From: Okapia johnstoni
Taxonomy: Eukaryota > Chordata > Mammalia > Artiodactyla > Giraffidae
NCBI GenBank assembly: GCA_024291935.2
Contig: JAGTYA010000026.1
Coordinates: forward strand, 5,312,001-5,376,000
Direction of reading: 5' to 3'
Length of the DNA stretch: 64,000 nt
Shown: in pieces, positions 55,676 through 64,000 of the stretch
Numbering within the stretch: position 1 is the first letter of the stretch
Layout: every line of letters starts with the position of its first letter
Made by a program: the position numbers and the translations under genes
Notes under the pieces: model-generated
Seen by the model: the letters and a program-made list of their open reading frames with translations, nothing else
What the model was told of the DNA's origin: nothing
The model's database searches: none

Positions 55676-55900
55676 TGAAGGATTTCCCAGTTGGCCCAGG
55701 GGTAAAGAATCCGCCTGCCAATGCAGGAGACACAAGAGAGTCAGGTTTGATCCCTGGGTCGGGAAGATCCCTGGGAGTAGGAAATCACAACCCACTCCAG
55801 TATTCTTGCCTGGGAAATCCCATGGACAAAGGAGTCTGGAGGGCTACAGTCCTTGGGGTGGCAAAGAGTCCCACACAACTGTGCATGCACGCACACATAC
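55676..55900 (+). mobile_element. Bov-tA SINE
   Basis: GATTTCCCAGTTGGCCCAGG head to CCCACACAACTGTGCATG tail; the B-box region carries a small insertion. Confidence 0.85.
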
Positions 55901-55949
55901 ATAGATATGAAAAATCCTAAATGAACCCACTAGTATATGTAAAGACTCC

Positions 55950-56185
55950 ACTAGTATATATAAAAATGCCTCAGTATGCTAAGTGAGTGCCATTCACAAA
56001 AAGACAAATATTATTAATACATTATTCCATTTATATGAGGTACCTAGTCAGATTCATGGATACAAAGTTAAATGGTAGTTGAGTGGGGGGAGGGAAGGAA
56101 ATGAGGAGTTGTTTAATGGGTATGGTTTAGTTTTGCAAGATGAAAAGATTCTGGAGATTGGTTATACAACAATGTGAACATAGTT
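55950..56185 (+). mobile_element. Old L1 3' fragment
   Basis: TGCTAAGTGAGTGCCATTC and GGTTATACAACAATGTGAAC phrases of an L1 end. Confidence 0.65.
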
Positions 56186-56189
56186 TTTT

Positions 56190-56315
56190 GTTGTTGTGTT
56201 TTTGCTCTTTTGCCACATGCCTTTCAGGATCTCAGTTCTCCAAACTGGGTTTGAATCCAGGCCATGGCAAGAAAAACCTGGAATCCTAACCACTAGGCCA
56301 CTAGGGAATTCCTGT
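56190..56315 (-). mobile_element. CHR-type SINE
   Basis: Inverted decayed copy ending CTAGGCCACTAGGGAATTCC. Confidence 0.7.
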
Positions 56316-56334
56316 GAATATATTCAGTAGCACT

Positions 56335-57285
56335 GCAACACTACTACAAGCACTACTACAATATACATCAAGGCTGTATACTGTCACCCTGCTTATTTAA
56401 CTTATATGCAGAGTACATCATGCGAAATGCCTGGCTGGATGAAGCTCAAGCTGGAATCAGGATTGCCAGCAGAAATAACAACCTCAGATACGCAGATGAC
56501 ACCACCCTAATGGCAGAAAGTGAAGAGGAACTAAAGAGCCTCTTGATGAAGGTGAAAGAAGAGAGTGAAAAAGCTGACTTATAGTTCAACATTCAAAAAA
56601 CGAAGATCAGGGCATCTGGTCCGATCACTTCATGGCAAATAGACGGGGAAACAATGGAAACAGTGGCAGATTTTACTTTCTTGGGCTCCAAAATCACTGT
56701 GGATGGTGACTTCAGCCATGAAATTTAAAAGACACTTGCTCCTTGGAAGAAAAGCTATGACAAACCTTGACAGCATATTAAAAAGCAGAGACATCATTTT
56801 GCCGACAAAGGTCCTTATAGTCAAAGCTATGATCTTTCCAGTAGTCATGTATGGATGTGAGAATTGGACCATAAGAAGGCTGAGCACTGAAGAATTGATG
56901 CTTTCCAACTGTGGTGCTGGAGAAGACTCTTGAGAGTCCCTTGGACTGCAAGGAGATCAAACTAGTTAATCCTAAAGGAAATCAACCTTGAATATTCATT
57001 AGAAGGACTGATGCTGAAGCTGAGGCTCCAATACTTTGGCCACCTGATGTGAAGAGCCGACTCACAGGAAAAGGCCCGGATGCTGGGAAAGATTGAGAGC
57101 AGGAGGAGAAGGGGGTGACAGAGGATGAGATGGTTGGATGGCATCATTGACTCAATGGACATGAGTTTGAGATATTGAAGGAAGCTCCTGGAGATAGTGA
57201 AGGAAGGGGAAGCCTGGCATGCTGCAGTCCATGGGGTCACAAAGAGTCAGACATGACTTAGCAACTGAACAACAACAAAGCATTA
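56335..57285 (+). mobile_element. BovB (RTE) LINE, 5'-truncated, with RT active-site remnant
   Basis: About 950 bp of the 3' half of a BovB non-LTR retrotransposon. The reverse-transcriptase motif YADD is legible at 56489-56500. An in-frame stop (TTA TAG) at about 56579-56584 and many frame breaks make it inactive. It ends in the AACAACAACAAA tail. Confidence 0.92.
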
Positions 57286-57369
57286 CTGAACTTTGCACTT
57301 AAAAATGTTTAAGATAATAAATTTCATGTGTATTACCCACAATTAAAATTTTAAAATGCTTTCTCAATA

Positions 57370-57865
57370 CATTTGAAGCAGTTCTAATGAGGTGGATGAA
57401 ACTGGAGCCTATTATACAGAGTGAAGTAAGCCAGAAAGAAAAACACCAATACAGTATACTAACGCATATATATGGAATTTAGAAAGATGGTAATGATAAT
57501 CCTATATGCGAGACAGCATAAGAGACACAGATGTATAGAACAATCTTTTGGACTTTGTGGGAGAGTGCAAGGGTGGGATGAATAGGGAGAATGGCATTGA
57601 AACACGTATATTATCATATGAGAAACGAATTGCCAGTCCAGGTTCTATGCATGAGACAGGGTGCTCGGGGCTGGTGCACTGGGATGACCCAGAGGAATGG
57701 GATGGGGAGGGAGGTGGGAGGGGGGTTCAGGATGGGGAACACATGTATACCTGTGGTGGATCCATGTCAATGTATGGCAAAACCACTACAATATTGTAAA
57801 GTAATGAGCCTCCAATTAAAATAAATAAATTAAAAAAAATAAAAAATTGAAAAATAAAATGCTTT
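57370..57865 (+). mobile_element. L1 3' UTR, ruminant type
   Basis: Long L1 end: GAAACTGGAGCCTATTATAC, GGATGGGGAACACATGTATACC, CCTCCAATTAAAATAAATAA and poly-A. Confidence 0.88.
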
Positions 57866-57885
57866 CTCAAAAGAAAAAAAAGGGG

Positions 57886-58010
57886 GACTTCCCAGTGGTT
57901 CAGTGGTTAAGAATCTGCCTTGCAATGCAGGGGAAGTGGGTTCAATCCCTGGCTGGGCAACTAAGATCCCACATGCCATGCCCTTCGGCCAAAACAAACA
58001 AAAAACTCCA
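57886..58010 (+). mobile_element. CHR-type SINE
   Basis: GGGACTTCCCAGTGGTTCAG head with A-rich tail. Confidence 0.85.
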
Positions 58011-58029
58011 TCATTATAATTCATCAGAT

Positions 58030-58960
58030 CAGTGAATTAAAGGAGAAAACTCATATAATTATTTCAAAATATGCAGAAAAGGTAAATGAAATTTGCTTTG
58101 ATGATTATGATAAAAACTCATAAGGGAAAAGAGGAACTTTATCAGAATGACACAAGCCATATGCAGTTAAGTGTGATGAATAAATACTCACATTCCCTTC
58201 AAGATCAGGAACTAAGTAAGGAATGCTCCCTATCAATGATGTTGTTTATCAAAGTATTGGAAGTCCTGGCCAAAGCAATAAACCAAGAAAAAGAAATGAG
58301 TGATTATATCCACATAGAAAATTCAACAGAATCTACAGACAACTTTAATAAATTAGAGTCAGCAATGTTACAAAATTAATAACACTCTTAACATTATCAA
58401 TAACCCACCAAAAAACGTAGTAGAAAATAAACAGCAATTAAGAATCAGAAGGTATTTAGGAAATAACACAGCCCAGAGCTTTTCGGAGAAAAAAAATTTT
58501 AAGAGCATAAAAGAAAACACGAATAACTGAAGTGGGGTACCTCGTTAATGACTAGAACAGCTTAACATTTAAAGCTGTGACTTCTTCCGAAATTAATCTA
58601 AAAATTAAGTGAAATCCCAGTGATAATTGGGAGGATATTTATAGAAGATTTTTGTAATACTTTTGTAGAAGAATAAAAGTCTGTGAAAAGCTAGATCAAA
58701 TTTGAAAAAGATGACCAAAGCAGGGGACTTTCCCTGCCATATTAAACCGCAGGGCAAACCATAGTAATAAAAAGCACATGGTACCGGCTGAGAATTAGTC
58801 AAGCAAACCAAAGGAACCAAATCAGACCTTAACATAGATATGTATGTTAGCGACAACATACTTGATGTCTGATGAAAATGGCACCACAGTTCAGAAGGAG
58901 AAAGAACTGATTGGTAGATACTGCTGAGGAAACAAACTCACTCTACATTGAAATAAATCT
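58030..58960 (+). mobile_element. Decayed L1 ORF2 fragment
   Basis: ATGTTGTTTATCAAAGTATTGG then AAGTCCTGGCCAAAGCAAT are L1 RT-region phrases; the downstream part continues as L1 with many breaks. Confidence 0.7.
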
Positions 58961-59019
58961 GGATGTCTTCTTGCACCCTGTTCAAAGGTAGAAACTATAG
59001 GGTTAAGGATCTCATGAAT

Positions 59020-59215
59020 TGTTTTAATCCTTAACACTGATCAAGTATTGACATGTGCCAGACACTGTGTCATGCTGCTGATTATGTACTAATCTTAAAT
59101 TAATGTTCTGAGAAGGAAACACACTGTTATTGGCTCTATCTGACAAAGGAGGAACTGAGGCACAGAGAGGTCATGTAACTTGCTCAAAGCAAGGTCATGA
59201 CCAGGGTACAGTGGG
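59020..59215 (-). mobile_element. MIR SINE
   Basis: Antisense: GACATGTGCCAGACACTGTG to GAGGTCATGTAACTTGCTC. Confidence 0.75.
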
Positions 59216-59311
59216 TCATGTAAGATCTAATCCCATTTTTATTCCAAATTTTGATATTTTGTTCATTGTGGATTTTTACCTTCAATTTGATTTTTTTAAA
59301 GATAATGCATT

Positions 59312-59560
59312 AAGGACTTCCCTCATGGTCCAGTGGTTAAGAATCCACCCTCCAATGCAGGGGATAGGTTTGATCCCTGGTCAGGGAGCTAAGATCCTAC
59401 ATGCAGTTAAACCTGAGCTTCACAACTCCTGGCCCCTGGAGCTCTGGAGCCCACATACAATGTAAAGATTCCACATCCCACAATGAAAACTCTGTGTGCA
59501 CAACTAAGACATGACACAGTTGAACAAACAAATATTAAAAAAGAATGTATTAAAATATTG
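59312..59560 (+). mobile_element. Long CHR-type SINE
   Basis: AGGACTTCCCTCATGGTCCA to AACTAAGACATGACACAG and A-rich tail. Confidence 0.8.
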
Positions 59561-60020
59561 TTGATCTTGCTTACTGAGTTTTTTGGTGTCACCTTAAAGT
59601 TTTCACCCAAGATGAGTGCCTCATTCCCTTCCACCTTGCCCTGGCCCTCCGAGATCCCAAAGCTAGCTCAGAGAAGGCTGGAATTCCAGTGCGACAAACC
59701 TGATGGATTTGACTATACAAAAACGAGGATGGTTCTTTAAGGGCAACTTAGACAAAGTAAGGAGACAAAGACGAACAAGGAGGAGATAAATGCAAGAAAA
59801 ACCAGCAAGGGATTAATAATTAGATATGTGCAGACATGCAATGCAGCAGGAAAAAGGCTAGAAACACAACAGAAAAAAAAATGATCGAAGGGTAGGAACA
59901 GACAATTCGCGGAAGAGGAACCACCGTGAACTGACATGTGCACGAAGAGCTGTTCAAATTCTCCCGTTGTCAGAGACATCAGATGAAAAAGAGACCCAAC
60001 TTTAGATTCATCAGCCATTG
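59561..60020. other. A/T-rich sequence, nothing recognised
   Basis: No exon seen. Possibly old L1 decay. Confidence 0.35.
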
Positions 60021-60021
60021 G

Positions 60022-60150
60022 ACTTTCCTAGTGGTCCAGTGGTTAAGAATCCATGCTTCCTTTGCAGGGGGCACAGGTTCAATCCCTGGTCAGGGTGCAA
60101 AGATCCCACGTGCCTCTGGGTGCAGCTCCCTCAAAAAATCTAGATTAATC
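60022..60150 (+). mobile_element. CHR-type SINE
   Basis: GGACTTTCCTAGTGGTCCAG head, B-box GGTTCAATCCC. Confidence 0.83.
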
Positions 60151-60182
60151 GGCCATTACAAAGTTGGAATACTGTGGGCCTA

Positions 60183-60400
60183 GAGAAAACTGGAACCTGT
60201 ATGGTGGGAGTGCAAATTTGTACAGCTACTCAAGAGACCATCCATGATACTTTGTGAAGTCGATGGTGCGTGTACCCTACAGCCTGGGAGTCCTACTTCA
60301 AGAGGGGTTTTTCCACTCTTCATAAGGGGACAGTGTGAAGATGTTCACAACAGCGACTTATGTGATGGGGGCATTGAGACCAGGCTAAGTGTATATCACT
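60183..60400 (+). mobile_element. Old L1 ORF2-end fragment
   Basis: TGGAACCTGTATGGTGGGAG and CAGCCTGGGAGTCCTACTTC correspond to a decayed L1 ORF2 end. Confidence 0.6.
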
Positions 60401-60875
60401 GAGGGCTGTGGTGGATAATAAAAGTGCTGGATGCTCAACACAGTATGCTGAATGTAGTTAGTAGAAGCAAAAATGAGGTGCAGGTGGAAAACATTAGTGT
60501 TGAGTGTAAAAACGTGAACAACAGAAAGAGTATTATACAGGATACTATATTTGTAAACTGCAAACACACCCGTGCAATGAGCCAGTGCCACATGGAGCAG
60601 CGGGCCAGACAGGATTCAAAGCAGTGGACTGAGCACACTGAGGTGGGGTCCCACGGAAGGCAGGAGGAAAAACAGGAGTGAAGGAAGGAAAATAAATGGA
60701 CATAACTCAAGAGGGGCCTTGTTCATAGTGATGATGTGTCACAAACTGCAGGACTGACTCAGCTTTGTACACGGAGTCACAAAATGAAAGAGGGTGGGTG
60801 GGTGGAGGAGCGTGAGCATCCCTAGACTGTGTTCAAATCCCAGTCCTACTACTCGCAAGCATTTGGGAACTGTGA
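60401..60875. other. Unique sequence, nothing recognised
   Basis: No gene or clear repeat; short frames only. Confidence 0.35.
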
Positions 60876-60879
60876 ATGA

Positions 60880-60990
60880 AGCACTCATTCATGTCGTCCA
60901 CAAATATTTATTGAGGATCTGCTTAGTGCCAAACACTGTTCTGGGCACAGTGGACACAGTGTTGAATAAGACGTAATTTCAGGTAAGTGC
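60880..60990 (-). mobile_element. MIR remnant
   Basis: TTTATTGAGGATCTGCTTAG and CACTGTTCTGGGCACAGTG phrases. Confidence 0.6.
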
Positions 60991-60999
60991 TGTGTGATA

Positions 61000-61430
61000 T
61001 GAAGCTGACTGTAGATTGCATAGTCGGGCATGGCTTCTCTGAGAGGTGACACTGGAGCAGGGACACAGATGATGAAAAAATCCCCCCCACCCCCTACCCC
61101 TGTGAAAGAGCAAGGTTAAGTGCTTTCCTGGCATAGAAAAAAGCACTTGCAAAGGCCCTGAGATGGAAAGAGCTTGGCCTGTGTGGCTGAATGAGGTGAA
61201 AGAGGGGCAGAGGAGGACTTGATGAGGTTGGGAGAGATAGGCAGCAACCGTTCAGAGCTCTGTGTGGGCTTTAGTCAAGAGTTCAGGTATTATTCTAATC
61301 ACAATGGAAAACCAATGGATGGTTTTATGCACAGGAGTGACTTGGCAGCATATTTGAAAAACAAAAAGACTATTTAAGACTAACACAGAGAGAAAAGGAC
61401 CAGACATGTTTTAAAAGACCACTTTTCCTG
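61000..61430 (+). repeat. Ancient dispersed repeat, related to 51600-52250
   Basis: GCACTTGCAAAGGCCCTGAG and GGAAAACCAATGGATGGTTT then GTGACTTGGCAGC; same phrase order as the AIP-intron copy. Confidence 0.5.
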
Positions 61431-61487
61431 CTGCGTGGAAGCCAGTGCAAGCCACATAAGCTCTCTTTTTCCACATCTGCACCTAGA

Positions 61488-61990
61488 CAGCATATTAAAA
61501 AGCAGAGACATTACCTTGCCAACAAAGGTCAGTCTAGTCAAAGCTATGGTTTTTCCAGTAGTCATGTATGGATGTGAGAGTTGGACTATAAAGAAAGCTG
61601 AGCGCTGAAGAATTGATGGTTTTGAACTGTGGTGTTGGAGAAGACTCTTGAGAGTCCCTTGGACTGCAAGGAGATCCAACAAGTCCATTCTAAAGGAAAT
61701 CAGTCCTGAATATTCATTGGAAGGACTGATGCTGAAGCTGAAACTCCAGTACTTTCACCACACGATGCGGAGAACTGACCCATTCGAAAAGACCTTGATG
61801 CTGGGAAAGATTGAAGGCAGGAGGAGAAGGGGACGACAGAGCATGAAATGGTTGGATGGCATCACCGACGCGATGGACATGAGTTTGAGGAAGCTCCGGG
61901 AGTTGGTGATGGACGGAGAGGCCTGGCATGCTGCAGTCCATGGGGTCGCAAAGAGGCGGACACGACTGAGCATCTGGACTGAGCTGAACT
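61488..61990 (+). mobile_element. BovB LINE 3' fragment
   Basis: About 500 bp of BovB end; overlaps the 3' half of the copy at 56335 in content. Confidence 0.92.
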
Positions 61991-62299
61991 GCACAGTGGC
62001 GACAATCCATCTCCGCGCAGGGACGTGGTGAGTAAAGGTGGGGAAACAGTCCTCAGGAGTCTCCTTGGCACTCAAGGAGCGGGCTGGGATGCAGGCGGCT
62101 CTATCTCGGGCCTGGAAGGCTGGCGTGTGGCAGCCAAGACCCTCGTACGCACCCAGGGATTGCCTCCGAGCGCGGCACCCGCTGTCGCTGGCCGAGGCGG
62201 CCGCTGGGCGGCGCGGTGAGCCCAGCTCGTTCCGAACGAGAGACGGCCCGGTCCATCGGTCTGCTCGGCGCTCGGCAGCCCTGGCCTGCTGAAGGCGGG

Positions 62300-62420
62300 C
62301 GGGGGGCGGGGCCGTCATGTAAGGGCGGGGCCTCGGCCAGGGCGCCGGACCGTCGAGCAACCTAGACGACGGCACGGGGGCGGGGCCTGCGCGCGGGGGC
62401 GGGGCCTGCGGGCGCAGATG
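62300..62420 (+). promoter_or_regulatory. TMEM134: GC-box promoter of TMEM134
   Basis: Four GGGCGGGGCC-type boxes (near 62307, 62324, 62379 and 62397) precede the ATG at 62456, and AGATGGCGAC (YY1-like) follows at 62416. There is no TATA box, so this looks like a CpG-island housekeeping promoter. Confidence 0.65.
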
Positions 62421-62455
62421 GCGACCGCGCAGCGCGCCTGAGCGGGGCTGGGGCC

Positions 62456-63629
62456 ATGAGCGCCTCCCGGCCCCAGTTCAGCATCGATGACGCCTTCGAG
62501 CTGTCCCTGGAGGACGCGGGCCCTGGGCTCGAGCCCAGCGGGGTCGCCCGCTTCGGGCCGCTGCACTTCGAGCGCCGGGCCCGGTTCGAGGTGGCCGACG
62601 AGGACAAGCAGTCCCGGCTGCGCTACCAGGTGAACCGCCCGGCCCACCTCACCCCCCTTCGCCTGGGTCTGGGCGGACCCCAGGCCGGACCCTGGAGAAC
62701 CCTAACTCGAGAATCTGACTAGAGGTCTCAGCCGGAGCGGGAGACCGCCCCCGGGAGGTAGCCACTGATCCAAATCCCTGCTCAGACCCTCTCAGCGCCG
62801 ATTTCAGTCCCCAGCCACTACTGGAGAGCCCACACCTAGGAGCTCGCCCCCACCCCAGCTGGAGACCCAACCTTGGGTCCCCATCCATCCCCATCCAGTA
62901 TCCATCCTGGGTACGGACCCTCCCTCTCCTTACCCCACAGGGATGGGGAACTCTTCTGTACTTGGATCAAACTTTGTCCATTCTCAGAAGCAGCCCCGAG
63001 AGCCCCAGGCCAGATAAGCCAACGGGAACCAGCACCCCTTTTTCTGTTCTGGAAGTCCCCACCCCATCCTTTCCTCCAGAGCTGGAGGCCCTGACTCACA
63101 TGATGAGTGAGTCCTTGCCCGTGCCATGGCTCCCACTAAACTGGAAATCCCCCCTTTCCCAGAGGACCCCCACCATCTCTAGATTCTTTGTCTTGGGAAC
63201 CTGAGCTAAATTCCTGTGCCCCAAACCTGGAAATGATTGGCCTGCCTTTTCCTGGCCTCCCAAATCCAGGGCCTCCATACTGGGCCCCCGAAATATCATC
63301 CTGACACCTCCACTCTGACTCCCAAAGCTTGGGAGATCTCCTGGCCCCCCTGCTGGCTCCTCCCTGCCAAAGCCCCCAGCTTGTACTCTTACCTGGGTTT
63401 CAGTTTAGTGAATCACCAAACCCGTTCTGCGGGGAGGGTGGAGGGAGCAGCTGTCAAGCTGCCAGGCAAACAGCTCTGTGGGCTCCCTTTCTTCCTCTCC
63501 ACCAGAGGGGAGTGAGGAAGGGCCTGAGCCCTGTAACCCCTCTGAGCCCTGTGTTCTGGAATAGAACCTGGAGAACGATGAGGATGGAGCCCAGGCCTCT
63601 CCGGAGCCGGATGGGGGAGTCAGCACCAG
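62456..63629 (+). CDS. TMEM134: Transmembrane protein 134, N-terminal part (gene continues past window)
   Basis: Small membrane protein of poorly known function. Two coding exons are in view: 62456-62629 (58 codons, MSASRPQFSIDDAFELSLED ... RLRYQ) and 63565-63629 (NLENDEDGAQASPEPDGG, ending in phase 2 before gtcagg). They match the cytosolic N-terminal third of the human protein of about 195 residues. The serine-rich segment and the two membrane helices would be encoded by exons right of 64000. The gene's order and orientation relative to AIP match the human block. The remaining 371 bp is intron. Confidence 0.92.
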
Positions 63630-63827
63630 GTCAGGGCCAGGTGGGGACCCACCCCATACTCCTAGCCCCATGCTTCTGGCTCCGGTCCCCAGGCCCCTGC
63701 TCAGTCGCCCACCTCACCTCACTCAGCTCTCTCACATCCTGTCCTAAAGAGACCCCTACATGGGATCCCTGTCCTGCACCCTATCCTAGTGCCAACCTCA
63801 CCCGACCACTTCCACCAGGCTCTTTAT

Positions 63828-63954
63828 CCTGCAGAAACCCCCGGCCTGGTCTGGCCCGTCTTCTCACAGGTGACTTGTCCTGCAGAAACCCCAAGCCCTT
63901 GAATTCCTCTTCACCCCGGTCCCCTCTCAGCGTCCCCTCTCCTGCAGGAACACC
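63828..63954 (+). repeat. Three acceptor-like repeats in a TMEM134 intron
   Basis: CCTGCAGAAACCCC at 63828 and 63879 and CCTGCAGGAACACC at 63941, each after a pyrimidine stretch and so resembling a splice acceptor. None opens the frame expected for the next TMEM134 exon. Confidence 0.6.
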
Positions 63955-64000
63955 TGGCCCCAGTCTCCGCCCCATCCCCCACACCGTCATCATGATTCCT

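Noticed and set aside
61648..62031. 127-codon frame with [11 protein letters not shown] start
   Set aside because: The decayed end of the BovB LINE reading frame, repeated at 7684 and 28745; not a host gene.
62025..62292. Frames just upstream of TMEM134
   Set aside because: CpG-island sequence with no homology; the FSIDDAFELSLED start at 62456 is the recognised one.

Overview
The window is nuclear DNA of a ruminant, almost certainly a bovid such as cattle, sheep or goat. Two lines of evidence support this. First, it is dense in ruminant-restricted repeats: Bov-tA and Bov-A SINEs, BovB (RTE) LINE fragments, cetartiodactyl CHR-type tRNA-derived SINEs and an L1 3' end ending in the ruminant L1 tail. 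Second, the multi-exon genes with GT/AG introns reproduce, in mirror order, the human 11q13.2 block TMEM134-AIP-PITPNM1-CDK2AP2-CABP2-GSTP1. In cattle that block is expected on chromosome 29 (an inference from synteny). The species cannot be fixed by reading alone.

Layout. 1-9.2 kb: gene-free, mostly SINE/LINE copies and a CA microsatellite. 9.24-12.0 kb (-): a complete seven-exon pi-class glutathione S-transferase gene with a TATA promoter and an antioxidant-response-like element. 12-18 kb: repeats, including an ATCC-rich microsatellite and a nested L1/Bov-tA block. 18.1-23.64 kb (+): CABP2, a neuronal Ca2+-binding protein, with two candidate first exons. 23.65-29.4 kb: repeats and a homeodomain-motif cluster. 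29.45-31.63 kb (+): CDK2AP2, behind a CpG-rich promoter with many CCAAT boxes; its expected first coding exon is not found. 32.8-46.53 kb (+): PITPNM1 (Nir2), 23 coding exons, complete. 47.15-54.13 kb (-): AIP, six exons, complete, with a SINE array inserted in its 3' UTR. 54.2-62.3 kb: a large BovB/L1/SINE nest. 62.3-64.0 kb (+): TMEM134, first two coding exons only; the rest lies beyond the window.

The genes are not an operon or one pathway. They are neighbours with separate promoters. CDK2AP2, PITPNM1, AIP and TMEM134 start in CpG islands and look like housekeeping genes. The GST gene has a TATA box and an inducible element. CABP2 has no CpG-island start and is tissue restricted by family knowledge. 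No CRISPR array, bacterial element or intact retroelement was seen.

Most interesting observations: the GST keeps its glutathione-binding site but most hydrophobic-site residues differ from the textbook pi-class set; part of its exon 6 and intron is duplicated inside intron 4; CABP2 has a plausible unlisted first exon; CDK2AP2 lacks its canonical first coding exon here; the AIP promoter has four tandem ETS-like repeats; and the AIP poly(A) signal has been pushed about 550 bp away by SINEs flanked by a perfect 9-bp target-site duplication.
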